Shown here in pieces: positions 15,875-24,321 of a stretch of DNA of 64,000 bases (position 1 is the first letter of the stretch; every line of letters starts with the position of its first letter). This DNA is from UBA877 sp034436335 (GTDB lineage Bacteria > Chloroflexota > Anaerolineae > Anaerolineales > Villigracilaceae), in assembly GCA_034436335.1 (NCBI GenBank), contig DAOTVO010000048.1, positions 1 through 64,000 of the forward strand, written 5' to 3'. Below the pieces are notes generated by a model. The model had not been told where the DNA came from and did not search any database. It saw only the letters and a list, made by a program, of their open reading frames with translations. A program made the position numbers and the translations under genes.

Positions 15875-17260
15875 TTAAGGTTCAACGTGCACGTTTCCCA
15901 GCACGTTCCAGCCGTGGGTTTCATCCCACACATCCTGATTGGCAAAGCGGATGCTGTAACGCGGGTCGGCGCGCAGGCTTTCGTAGCCATCCGGCAGCCA
16001 GAGGGCAAGGCGGTATTCGCCGGCGGGCAAATCGGAGGGCAGTTGGACAGAGGTAGAGAGCTGCCATTCGCCCGGCAGCCAGGTGCGCGGGTCTATGCCT
16101 TCGAGCGGCAGGGTGACGTTGGCGGGACCATCCAGCACGAGGAAGAGCGGACGCGGATTGAGCGGGGAGGCGAAGCCTTCGTTACGCATCTTCCAGGAAA
16201 GGTTGACGATGCCGCCCGGTTTGGCAACGGCGTTGAAGGTCGCTTCTTCCAGGACGAGACGGTAGCCCAGCCGCTTTTGAATCTCCTCCAAACAGCCGGC
16301 GCGCTGCCAGTTCTTGATGACCTGTTTGTGGTAACTCTGGTTCAGGTCGGTCCAGTGCAGGGTCTCCATTTCGCGGATGGCGGCTTCGCACGACTGCAGC
16401 GGCGGATAGACCTGGCAGGTTTCGCCGCTGGCAGGGACGAATTGCGTCAGCGCCGAAAGGTAGGCGATGTCTGATTGCCGGTTACCACCGTACGTGCCGA
16501 CATCGGTATCGGAGGAGAGGAAGCAGTCGTTGTGGAAACCCAAGCGTGCCTGGAACGAACCGCTGAAGGCTTGTTCGGCGGAGAGCGGTTCGGGGAAGAG
16601 GGTCATCAGGTCGGGTGGGTAGCGCAGGAGGATGAAGCGGTCGGCCGGGAGGGCATCGGCGAGGGCTTCGAGGATGGCGCGCTTGGCGTTCATGTCCCGG
16701 TCCAAACCGTGCGTGGAGGAGTGCCACTCGCCCCAGGCGCCGATGAAACCAGCATGAAGCCAGACGATGACATCGGCGTTCCGTTGCAGGACGGGTTTGA
16801 GCTGCTCGATGTGGCGCAGAATTTGTTCGAGCGAGGCGTCCGGCTCGGAATCGGGATAGGGTCCGAAGTTGTAAGAGAAGCGCAACACAACTTTGATTCC
16901 GCCCTGGCGCATGGCGGCGAGGGCTTTCTCCAGGTTTTCGAGCAGTTCGGGCGGCAAATCGCTCTCGCGGTAGTCATCCAGGCGCACATAGGAGTAAACC
17001 AATGAAACGCCCATCAGCCGATAGGTGGAATAATCGGTCTCCGGGTCGAGGTAATCGAGCGAAAACCGCAGCCCGCGTTCCGGGTTGAGGACGTCTGTAT
17101 CGAGGGGCTGGTAGGAGCGCGTTTGCATCTCGGCTGCAGAAGGCGTCCAAGCGGGGGGAGGTTCTGTTGCGGGCGGGGCGGATACTGCTCCCGATGGAGA
17201 TTGGCAGGCAGCGAGCAAAACGGCAGTGAGCAGGAAAACAAGCGCAAGGTTTTTGGTCAT
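15875..17260 (-). CDS. DUF4874/DUF4832 family lipoprotein (putative glycosidase-like)
   Basis: A 461-residue lipoprotein with lipobox LLAACQS. The N-terminal half matches the DUF4874 TIM-barrel pattern (LNPERGLRFSLDYLDPETDY, LVYSYVRLDDYR, VVLRFSYNFGPY, WLHAGFIGAWGEWH) and the C-terminal half matches DUF4832 (RLGFHNDCFLSSDTDVGTYG, QSYHKQVIKNWQ). These domains are common in secreted carbohydrate-related proteins but no reaction has been shown to my knowledge. The Glu in GAWGEWH is a candidate catalytic residue. The start at 17260 gives a normal lipoprotein signal; longer frames upstream lack a signal at the N-terminus. Confidence 0.82.
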   Translation of the reverse strand: MTKNLALVFLLTAVLLAACQSPSGAVSAPPATEPPPAWTPSAAEMQTRSYQPLDTDVLNPERGLRFSLDYLDPETDYSTYRLMGVSLVYSYVRLDDYRESDLPPELLENLEKALAAMRQGGIKVVLRFSYNFGPYPDSEPDASLEQILRHIEQLKPVLQRNADVIVWLHAGFIGAWGEWHSSTHGLDRDMNAKRAILEALADALPADRFILLRYPPDLMTLFPEPLSAEQAFSGSFQARLGFHNDCFLSSDTDVGTYGGNRQSDIAYLSALTQFVPASGETCQVYPPLQSCEAAIREMETLHWTDLNQSYHKQVIKNWQRAGCLEEIQKRLGYRLVLEEATFNAVAKPGGIVNLSWKMRNEGFASPLNPRPLFLVLDGPANVTLPLEGIDPRTWLPGEWQLSTSVQLPSDLPAGEYRLALWLPDGYESLRADPRYSIRFANQDVWDETHGWNVLGNVHVEP

Positions 17261-17324
17261 AGCGTTATCCGAGCGGTGAGGTGCGATGCGCGCCGGGGCA
17301 AGGCTGCGAACCGGCTGCGAGCAT

Positions 17325-17897
17325 CTATTTGAATTCAACGGTTAGTTTCTGAGTGGTGCCAACGGCATCCCAGTTGGTGTTGACCAGTTGAGCGACGAAA
17401 TCGGCGGCTTTGGCTTGCGTCAGGTTGACATCCGCGCGGCTGATTTTCCACAGGGCGATGTTTTCGCCGGGCTGATATTCCAGGTTGGTGACAGTCACCT
17501 GTTCCCACTGCCAGGAACTGCCGTCGCCTTTGTAGGCAAACAGACTGACGTTTTCAATCATGAATTCGGCGCCCATGCCGCTGACTTTGTAGCCGGTTGT
17601 GGCTGCCTGGTCAGCATCTATGAAGACATGGAAGGCATTATAGTCGCTGCTTTTGCCGCTAAATTCGAAAGAAATTGTCAACAGATTGCCATCCTGCTCG
17701 ACCTTGAAGTTGGAGATTTCTCCGGCGGTGACCGGCGCCGCGGCATGGGTGGGGCTGGGAATGGGAGTGTCGGTGGGCGGGACGGGGGTGGCGGTGGGCG
17801 GGATGGGGGTGGCGGTGGGCGACGGCGCGGCTTGTTTCCCGCAGGCAGCCAGCAGCAGGGCGGCGAGCGTTAATCCGATCAACAGTTTGAATTTCAT
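17325..17897 (-). CDS. Lipoprotein with VSGMGAEFMIEN-type domain
   Basis: A 190-residue lipoprotein with lipobox LLAACGK and a linker of PTATPIPPTATP repeats. The mature domain has FHVFIDADQAATTGYKVSG, GAEFMIENVSLFAYKGDG and SSWQWEQVTV, the same fold pattern as the riboswitch-controlled lipoprotein at 15085. A strong AGGAGGAAG precedes the ATG at 17897. It directly follows the ABC permease genes and may act with the transporter at the surface; the function is unknown. Confidence 0.8.
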   Translation of the reverse strand: MKFKLLIGLTLAALLLAACGKQAAPSPTATPIPPTATPVPPTDTPIPSPTHAAAPVTAGEISNFKVEQDGNLLTISFEFSGKSSDYNAFHVFIDADQAATTGYKVSGMGAEFMIENVSLFAYKGDGSSWQWEQVTVTNLEYQPGENIALWKISRADVNLTQAKAADFVAQLVNTNWDAVGTTQKLTVEFK

Positions 17898-17957
17898 CTT
17901 TCTTCCTCCTCTGAACAATTTTCTAGAAGCGAACAGACAAACCCGGTTCGCAGCCTT

Positions 17958-18797
17958 TCATTTGAAAGCGCTCTGACTGGCTTGCTGCACAATCCAGCGC
18001 TGGGCGATGAAATACACAACGAAGATAGGCAGCAAGGTAAGGATGGAAGCCGCCAGCACCAGCCCCTGGTTGGCGCCGTGCTGCGTCGAATACCAGACCA
18101 GAAGCAGGGGGATGGTGCGCTTTTCGGGCGAGGTGATGACGATGAGCGGCCAGAGGTAATCGTTCCAGGAAGCCATGAAGGTGAAGATGCCCAGCGAAGC
18201 CAGCGCCGGTCCCAGTTGCGGCAGGACGATGCGCCAGTAAATGCCGAACTCCGAGGCGCCGTCTATGCGCGCCGCTTCCAGGATTTCGCCGGGCAGCCCT
18301 TCCACAAATTGCTTGGCGACGAAGATGCCGTAGGAGTCTATGAGCATGGGGATGACCAGCGCCCACAGGCTGTCAATCAGTTTCATCTTCACCGTCAGCA
18401 GGTAGATGGGAATCATCACCACCTGGAAGGGAATCATCAATTGCGCCAGAATCATGCCGAAGAACAGGTTCTTGCCGGTGAAGCGGTAACGGGCAAAGAT
18501 GTAACCGGCAAAGGAACTGATGAACAGCGTCAGGAAGGTGCGCACCACCGCCACCATGCCACTGTTGTAGAAAATGCGGCTGAGAGAAACCTGCGGGTCG
18601 GTCAGGACGGTGGTGTAGTTTTCGATGATGGGTTTTTCCGGGAAGAAGGTCGGCGGGACGCGCATCAGTTCGGCATTGGTCTTGAACGAAGCCAGCAGGA
18701 TATAAACGAACGGCAAGAGCGTGAATACCAAGCCGGCCAGCAGGACGATGTACGAGGCGCTGCGCGAGAGCAGGAGAAACGGTTGGAATTTTTTCAT
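17958..18797 (-). CDS. Carbohydrate ABC transporter permease, MalG type
   Basis: A 279-residue inner-membrane permease with six predicted transmembrane segments. The cytoplasmic EAA loop EAARIDGASEFGIYWRIVLP, which docks the ATPase, is near residue 190. It starts 3 bases after the MalF-type gene ends and forms the importer with that gene and the binding protein at 19916. No ATPase gene (MsmX/MalK type) is in the locus, so a shared ATPase encoded elsewhere is expected. Confidence 0.95.
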   Translation of the reverse strand: MKKFQPFLLLSRSASYIVLLAGLVFTLLPFVYILLASFKTNAELMRVPPTFFPEKPIIENYTTVLTDPQVSLSRIFYNSGMVAVVRTFLTLFISSFAGYIFARYRFTGKNLFFGMILAQLMIPFQVVMIPIYLLTVKMKLIDSLWALVIPMLIDSYGIFVAKQFVEGLPGEILEAARIDGASEFGIYWRIVLPQLGPALASLGIFTFMASWNDYLWPLIVITSPEKRTIPLLLVWYSTQHGANQGLVLAASILTLLPIFVVYFIAQRWIVQQASQSAFK

Positions 18798-18800
18798 GGC

Positions 18801-19805
18801 TCAATACTCCCATTCGCTGCGCAGCAGGCGGAATTGAATGATGGTCAGGATGAACAGGATGACGAACAGGAAGATAGACATCGCTGCCGCCATGCCCATG
18901 TTCTCGGAATAGACGAAGGCGTTCTGATAGACGCTGAGCAGGATGGTCTGCGTTTGGTAGGCCGGTCCGCCGCGCGTCAAGAGCCAGAAGAGGACGAATT
19001 GCTGAAGGGTGGAAATCACGGTCAGCACGGAGGCGAGCAGGATGGTGCGCATGAGCAAGGGAGTAACGATGTACCAAAATTCCTGCCAAGCGTTGGCGCC
19101 GTCAATGCGCGCCGCCTCGCGAAAGACCGAGGGGACGCCCTGAAGGGCGGCGATAAAAAGTACCGTGTTGTACCCAAAGGTCACCCAGACGTACACCACC
19201 GTGACGGCAAGCATCGCCAGCGGGACGCCGAAGTAAACCTGCGTGGGGTCCGAAAGCCAGGCGCGGGGCGGAGTGAGCCCAAGCAATTTGAACAACTGAC
19301 TGAGCAGCCCCCAATTGGGCGCGTAAACGTATTGCCAGATGATGGTCACCGCCACGCTGCCGGTGACTACCGGCAGGAAGTAGATAAAACGAAAAAGCGA
19401 CTTGACGCGTTGATGGACGCTTTCCAGCACCACTGCCATCGGGAGCGCCGTCCCGACCGAAAGAGGTACGGCCAGCACGGAGAACAGGAAGGTGTTGCCA
19501 ACCGCCTGGCGGAAGATGCGCGCCGGCTTGGTAGCGCCGGTGAACAACTCGATGTAATTTTCCAGGCCGACAAACGGATTTTTGCCTCCCAGTCCCAGGA
19601 ACCATCCGCCTTCCCGAATGGGGGTGTAAGAGAACAGGCTCATTAAGATTACCCAGAAGATCGGAAAGAGCACAAATACCAGTACCCACAGCAAAATCGG
19701 CACCAGGCTCCAAAAGGCAAAGCGGCGCTGATGGGCGGTGAGTTGTCCGCCGTCATGCGTGCCAATCCATTCGAGCAGGGTTTGTTTGAGCGAAAAATTT
19801 CTCAT
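18801..19805 (-). CDS. Carbohydrate ABC transporter permease, MalF type
   Basis: A 334-residue permease from the ATG at 19805, which has GGAG upstream; a further-upstream start would add 19 residues without support. Transmembrane segments begin with WSLVPILLWVLVFVLFPIFW. The EAA loop EAARIDGANAWQEFWYIVTP is near residue 230. An RNA hairpin lies between this gene and the binding protein gene, an arrangement that often lowers permease output relative to the binding protein. Confidence 0.95.
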   Translation of the reverse strand: MRNFSLKQTLLEWIGTHDGGQLTAHQRRFAFWSLVPILLWVLVFVLFPIFWVILMSLFSYTPIREGGWFLGLGGKNPFVGLENYIELFTGATKPARIFRQAVGNTFLFSVLAVPLSVGTALPMAVVLESVHQRVKSLFRFIYFLPVVTGSVAVTIIWQYVYAPNWGLLSQLFKLLGLTPPRAWLSDPTQVYFGVPLAMLAVTVVYVWVTFGYNTVLFIAALQGVPSVFREAARIDGANAWQEFWYIVTPLLMRTILLASVLTVISTLQQFVLFWLLTRGGPAYQTQTILLSVYQNAFVYSENMGMAAAMSIFLFVILFILTIIQFRLLRSEWEY

Positions 19806-19857
19806 GCGGTCTCCGGCTGCAACCAAACTGTAGGGCGATAAATCGCTTCGAAGGGAG

Positions 19858-19893
19858 TTCATGTCGCTCTGAAGCCCGCCAGAGCGACATGAA
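19858..19893 (-). promoter_or_regulatory. Intercistronic hairpin between binding-protein and permease genes
   Basis: TTCATGTCGCTCTG pairs perfectly with CAGAGCGACATGAA across an 8-base loop. No T-run follows, so it is not a standard terminator. Comparable stems between binding protein and permease genes act as 3' stabilisers or partial attenuators. Confidence 0.65.
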
Positions 19894-19915
19894 CATCTCG
19901 CCAGAAAAACAGAGT

Positions 19916-21247
19916 TTATTTTGCGCTATCCACCATCGCATTGGCCTCATCGTGAATGTTTTGGATGGCTTCTTCGGGGCTGATCATGCCCTGAATGGCT
20001 TGGATGAGGTTGGGATAAACGATGTCGAACTCCAGTTGGGAGGGGTCAACAATATCGCCCTGGAAGACGCCGTAAGGCAGGATTTGCACCAGTTCGCTCA
20101 TGAAAGGATGAGCCTCTTGCAGGCGCTGGTCGTTGGCGACCTGCTTCATCGCCGGAATGGTGCCGGTGGTGGTGTTGAAGTGATAGGCGTTTTCCGGGTC
20201 GGCGGCCATCGCGGCGGCCAGTTTCCAGGCGATGTCGGGGTGCTGGGTGTATTGAGTGACTACAATGCCCCATCCGGAAACGGAAGTGAATTTATATTCA
20301 CTGCCCATGAAGGGCGGCAGTTTGACGTAATCAAATTGCAGGTCAGGATACGTAATGCGCGCCTCGCCGGCAAACCACGAGCCAAGCACGGCGATAGCGG
20401 TCAGTTTTTGGGCAAAGGAAGCGCCCACCCAGTTGCTCTCGGCGTTGTAGGTGACCGGGTCCACAACACCGTCTTTCTGTGCCATATCCACCATCTTCTG
20501 GACGACTGCCAGGGCTTCGGGCGTGTTGAAGTTGAAATGCTGCCCGTCCTCTGCAAAGTATTGCCCGCCCTGCTCCAAAATGCCGGAGAGGAAGTAGGTG
20601 TACAACTGGTCGTTGTTGGTGTAGTGCAGCCCGGCCACTTCCATGGCGCCTTTTTGGTCATACTTGGTCAGTTTCTTGGCATCGGCAATCACATCGTCCC
20701 AGGTCTTCCATTGCGGCGGGTAGGGCAAACCGGCCGCCTCGAACATCGTGCGGTTGACATACGCGCCGCCGTATTCCAGGTTGTACTCAATCGGCAGGCC
20801 GTAGAGTTTGCCATCATAAATGTAACCGCCGAGCGGCGCTTCAAAGTAGGTGTCGTGCGCCTGTTCGAGGGTCATCACACTGGCCGGAACTTCGAGCAAT
20901 TGTCCACCTTTGGCATAGCGCAGGCCCATCCCCCCGGGCATCTCGATAATGTCTGCCACCTGACCGGCCGGCAGAGCCGTCTGGATGGTCTGGATGAAAA
21001 CGTCCCACGGGAAGGTCTCGAATTTGACTTCCACGTTGGGATTTTCTTCCATGAACTTGTTGATAATATCCTGGTGAGCCTGGTTGAACGAGTTGTTCTG
21101 ATGACCCCAGACGCGGATGAGTATCTTCCCCTCGCCTGTTCCAGCCTCGGAGGGCGGAGCAGGTGTCTCAGAGCCGCTTGTTTTGGGGGTACAAGCGCCC
21201 AGGAGCATCAGCAAAACGAGAAGCAGGGAAATCCAATAGCGTTTCAT
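19916..21247 (-). CDS. Sugar ABC transporter substrate-binding lipoprotein
   Basis: A 443-residue family 1 extracellular solute-binding protein. Signal and lipobox LMLLGACTPK, a short linker, then IRVWGHQNNSFNQAHQDIIN, LYGLPIEYNLEYGGAYVNR and the C-terminal signature SGWGIVVTQYTQHPDIAWKL. It would capture the oligosaccharide released by the secreted glycosidases. AGGAGG overlaps the stop of the preceding SIS gene one base away, so the two are translationally coupled. The ligand cannot be read from the sequence. Confidence 0.94.
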   Translation of the reverse strand: MKRYWISLLLVLLMLLGACTPKTSGSETPAPPSEAGTGEGKILIRVWGHQNNSFNQAHQDIINKFMEENPNVEVKFETFPWDVFIQTIQTALPAGQVADIIEMPGGMGLRYAKGGQLLEVPASVMTLEQAHDTYFEAPLGGYIYDGKLYGLPIEYNLEYGGAYVNRTMFEAAGLPYPPQWKTWDDVIADAKKLTKYDQKGAMEVAGLHYTNNDQLYTYFLSGILEQGGQYFAEDGQHFNFNTPEALAVVQKMVDMAQKDGVVDPVTYNAESNWVGASFAQKLTAIAVLGSWFAGEARITYPDLQFDYVKLPPFMGSEYKFTSVSGWGIVVTQYTQHPDIAWKLAAAMAADPENAYHFNTTTGTIPAMKQVANDQRLQEAHPFMSELVQILPYGVFQGDIVDPSQLEFDIVYPNLIQAIQGMISPEEAIQNIHDEANAMVDSAK

Positions 21248-21248
21248 G

Positions 21249-22295
21249 TCAAGCCTCCTGATTGGGAAAAAGATTTAGCGTCACCACGGCCGTCAGGTTG
21301 TGCGGACGGTCGGGGTTTAAGCCCTTGGAAAGGGAACGATAGGCGGCGATGAGTTGCAGAACGGGCAGGAAAAGCGCCAGACGACCTTCCTCGGGAATTT
21401 CGGATTGGAACGAAACTTCTGCCCCCATATCGCCCAGCGAAAGGGAGCGCCCGCCCAAGGCGCGCATTTCCTCAAGCACTCTCTCTTCGTGAGAATGATT
21501 CGCCTCTGAGAGCAATCCCAAGATCAAGGTATTCTTGTCAACCATGCTCATCGGCCCATGACGGAATTCCAAGAAGGGGAAGGGTTCGCTGTGGCTGAGT
21601 GACATTTCTTTCATCTTCAGGCTGGCTTCGCGTGCCAGTCCGTAGCGTACCCCGCTCCCTAGAAAATAAAAGCGTTCCAGCGAGAGGTCTTCCCCGAGGG
21701 CTTGTGCCAATGGCCGATATTCATGTATCAGGCGTTCGCCCACCTGCGGTAAACGCTGCATAGCCTGCCAGACGCTCGCTTCCCCGGCGAGCAAAACTGC
21801 CAGAGCGTTTAACCCTACCAGCATAGAAGCAAAGGAGCGCGTTTGCGCCACACTTTCTTCGCGGCCTGCGGGCAAAAGCAAGGCCGCATCGGCAAGATGG
21901 GCTAAAGGTGAATCCGGGGAATTGGTTACCGCCAGGACTTCTCCACCGTTGGCGCGCCAGGACTGAACGGCCTGCACTGTCTCTGTAGTGGTTCCAGAAC
22001 GGCTGATGGCGATTAGGGCAGCACCAGGAAAGGTGGCAGAAAGGTTTCCAAGCCAGTCTTGTGGGTAGAGGAGCAACTCTCCACCGGGGATGGCAACGGT
22101 CATGCGCCCGGTGATGCGACGAAAGAGCGAGGCGGCGATTTCAGCCAGGTACCAGGTGGAGCCGCAGCCGGTAAAGACGAGCGGGGTCTGCTTTTCAAAG
22201 AGGGCGCGTACAGCCGTTTGCGTTCGTTCGGCTTCGCGCAAGGCGCTTTGCCAAGCCAGGGGTTGGGAGAGGATTTCGGTGAGGGTGTGGGTCAT
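21249..22295 (-). CDS. agaS: SIS-domain sugar isomerase/deaminase, AgaS-like
   Basis: A 348-residue protein with two SIS domains. The first has VFTGCGSTWYLAEIAASLF and SRSGTTTETV (phosphosugar loop), the second FYFLGSGVRYGLAREASLKM, FPFLEFRHGPMSMVD and the closing GLNPDRPHNL. This is the AgaS group, whose E. coli member deaminates and isomerises galactosamine 6-phosphate to tagatose 6-phosphate. The tagatose-phosphate kinase and aldolase genes in the same locus fit that reaction. GlmS-like roles are less likely since there is no glutaminase domain. The ATG at 22295 lacks a Shine-Dalgarno and is preceded by an AGTCGGAT repeat. Confidence 0.85.
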   Translation of the reverse strand: MTHTLTEILSQPLAWQSALREAERTQTAVRALFEKQTPLVFTGCGSTWYLAEIAASLFRRITGRMTVAIPGGELLLYPQDWLGNLSATFPGAALIAISRSGTTTETVQAVQSWRANGGEVLAVTNSPDSPLAHLADAALLLPAGREESVAQTRSFASMLVGLNALAVLLAGEASVWQAMQRLPQVGERLIHEYRPLAQALGEDLSLERFYFLGSGVRYGLAREASLKMKEMSLSHSEPFPFLEFRHGPMSMVDKNTLILGLLSEANHSHEERVLEEMRALGGRSLSLGDMGAEVSFQSEIPEEGRLALFLPVLQLIAAYRSLSKGLNPDRPHNLTAVVTLNLFPNQEA

Positions 22296-22325
22296 AGTCG
22301 GATAGTCGGATGGTCGGATAGTTGG
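22293..22325. repeat. AGTCGGAT tandem repeat abutting the agaS start
   Basis: Four imperfect copies of an 8-base unit (ATAGTCGG, GTCGGATG and similar) run directly into the ATG of the SIS gene on the minus strand and occupy the place of a ribosome binding site. The same unit precedes the PfkB kinase start at 5310. Confidence 0.75.
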
Positions 22326-22337
22326 GCAAATAGAGGA

Positions 22338-24266
22338 TTAGGATGGGGCGGCTTCCAGCAGGAGGTGACGGCTGAAGCGGACAGGGAAACGGGGAACCTC
22401 ACCCTGAACGATGCCGTAATCCTGCTCCTTTTCGTAATCGCGCAAGCGATAGGAGCGCCCTCGCTTTAGCCCGCGCAGTTCTACTTCGCCGTCAAAGTCT
22501 TCGGCGAAGAAAGCGTAGTAGTGATGCCCATCCTTGCGGATGAGGTGCGCTTCGGGGAAGTCGAAGGCAATATCATAAAGCGGCAGGTATTCGCCTTCCG
22601 CCAGGCGGTATTTTTGATAGAGGTCGAACCAGAAGCGCCAGGTTTCCAGTTTTTGCGGCGTGAGTTCGGGGTTCTCTTGCAGGCGGGAGCGGCGTTCGGG
22701 CGGGACCTGCCAGGTGAATTTGGTGCCCGGCACGCCGCCCGCGCCGATGGCGGAGGCGAAGTCTGTGCCGCCGTCGGAGAGTTCCACATGGTCGGCGAAG
22801 ACGGCGGCGCGCCGCCCGGTCAGGGCTTTGTAGAATTTGATGCGCTGCCGCATCTGCGCGCTGGAGGTCGGGTCGGCGGTGACGGTTTGGTCGGCGGCGG
22901 GGAGCAGGCTAAAGGTCAGGGGCGTGCCGCAGGGGCAAATCTGCATCACCGCTTCGGGGCGCAGGCTGCGCGTCAGGTCGAAGAGGCGGCGGTAGAGTTC
23001 GCCAAAGGCGCGGATGGAGTCTTGCGGCGAGGCGTGCCGATGCGCCGGGTTGTGGCAGGCGGGCATGGTGTAGATGTTATCGAGTTTGAAGCCGTCGAAA
23101 CCCCAGTCCTCGAGAAAGCGGCGGACGAGCCCCAGGGTATATTCCTGCACTTCGGGCAGAGCCGGGCAGAGCATGGCAAGATGACGGTTATTGCGTGCCA
23201 CGCGCCCTTGTTCATCCATCACCACCCAATCGGGATGTTCCTGCAGGAGGCGGGAGACGGTATAGCGGTGACTTGACCATTCGCCCTGCCCGTCTTCGGC
23301 GCAAAGCGGGTACCACCAAAGTTGCGAAAGCCCGCCGGCGGCATGAATGGCTTCGTTCATGCGCTTCAGGTCTGCGGCGCCGTTGGGGAAGGTGTCGCGG
23401 CGCGGGTTCCAGTCGCCGTAGGCGTCGAACCAGCGGTCATCGAGGGTGAACCAGCGGATGCCCATTTCCCGGGCGGGCGGCAGGGCGGCGAGGACTTCGT
23501 CGGCAGTGACATCGAACTCGTAGCCCCACGAACACCAGGCAGCCTCGTAACTAGCAGGAACGGGCGCGGCAGGGTTAAAACCGCGCCGGTTCATCTCCTG
23601 GCGGTAACGTTCGAGCGGAGCAAAAAAATCGCTGCGCTCATGCCGGGAAAGGGCAAAGAGCGGCGAGGTCCAGGCGGAGGCGGGGGCAAGCGTGAGAGGG
23701 CAGCGCAGTTCAAACGCCAGGCGCACGCCCGTCTTGTCGCGCTCAACAGGCAGGTACCATTCGATAGGCGTCGTTTCGAGGTGCATGAGCGCCAAGCCGC
23801 CTTCTCGATTCCAAACGTAAGCAAGGGGGACGCCGCCGCCCTCGGCGTTCTGCAAGTGACCGAGGTAGTTTTCGCGCCGAAAGCCCGGCTCCAGCGGGAA
23901 GGCAAAATCCTGCCCCCAGCCCACTGCCGCGCCTTGCAGCGTCCAGAGCGTCCCCTCCCAGCGTTCGGCGGGCAGGAAGAGTTCGAGGCGCAGGCGGGTG
24001 AACGTTCGCGGACGGTCGGCGTGATTGGCGAGCGAAAGTTGTATGTGCCAGAAGCGGTTTTCTGCGGGGATGAGTCGGCAGACGGCTTCTAGCCTGTCCG
24101 CCGGCTGCCAGGTATAAAGAGCAGCCCCATTTTCGGCAGGTTGAACGGCGGGCGCGTGCAGCGCAAGCGGCTGCTCTTCCTGCCACACTTGCAGGCGCAG
24201 GAGGGCGAGCGTTGATTGCTCTTCTTGCAGCGCCAGGTCGCCGTCAGGCAGAATGGAAAACTTCAT
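22338..24266 (-). CDS. GH36-like alpha-galactosidase/alpha-N-acetylgalactosaminidase
   Basis: A 642-residue cytoplasmic glycosidase with no signal peptide. An N-terminal beta-sandwich (residues 1-250) is followed by a TIM barrel: RWFTLDDRWFDAYGDWNP, GFDGFKLDNIYTMPAC with the expected nucleophile Asp, MQICPCGTP, TADPTSSAQMRQR and FADHVELSDGGTDF with the likely acid/base Asp. This is the clan GH-D pattern. Substrate could be alpha-galactose or alpha-GalNAc ends of imported oligosaccharides; clan GH-D contains both activities. The start at 24266 has GGAGAG upstream; an apparent upstream extension lies inside a palindromic repeat. Confidence 0.85.
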   Translation of the reverse strand: MKFSILPDGDLALQEEQSTLALLRLQVWQEEQPLALHAPAVQPAENGAALYTWQPADRLEAVCRLIPAENRFWHIQLSLANHADRPRTFTRLRLELFLPAERWEGTLWTLQGAAVGWGQDFAFPLEPGFRRENYLGHLQNAEGGGVPLAYVWNREGGLALMHLETTPIEWYLPVERDKTGVRLAFELRCPLTLAPASAWTSPLFALSRHERSDFFAPLERYRQEMNRRGFNPAAPVPASYEAAWCSWGYEFDVTADEVLAALPPAREMGIRWFTLDDRWFDAYGDWNPRRDTFPNGAADLKRMNEAIHAAGGLSQLWWYPLCAEDGQGEWSSHRYTVSRLLQEHPDWVVMDEQGRVARNNRHLAMLCPALPEVQEYTLGLVRRFLEDWGFDGFKLDNIYTMPACHNPAHRHASPQDSIRAFGELYRRLFDLTRSLRPEAVMQICPCGTPLTFSLLPAADQTVTADPTSSAQMRQRIKFYKALTGRRAAVFADHVELSDGGTDFASAIGAGGVPGTKFTWQVPPERRSRLQENPELTPQKLETWRFWFDLYQKYRLAEGEYLPLYDIAFDFPEAHLIRKDGHHYYAFFAEDFDGEVELRGLKRGRSYRLRDYEKEQDYGIVQGEVPRFPVRFSRHLLLEAAPS

Positions 24267-24294
24267 GCGCTTCTCTCCAAATAGCAAGCTCGCT

Positions 24295-24321
24295 GTAGGA
24301 CAACTCATTGAGTTGTCCTAC
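24295..24321. repeat. TAGGACA-family palindrome providing a stop codon
   Basis: GTAGGACAACTC and GAGTTGTCCTAC are perfect mirror arms around ATT. The minus-strand amidohydrolase gene reads into it and stops at TGA (24305-24307) inside the palindrome, so its last residues RTTQ come from the repeat. Confidence 0.92.

Noticed and set aside
17982..19646. A 554-codon plus-strand open frame over the ABC permease genes.
   Set aside because: It is a mirror of two permeases with clear EAA loops and membrane segments; its translation is polar and low-complexity.
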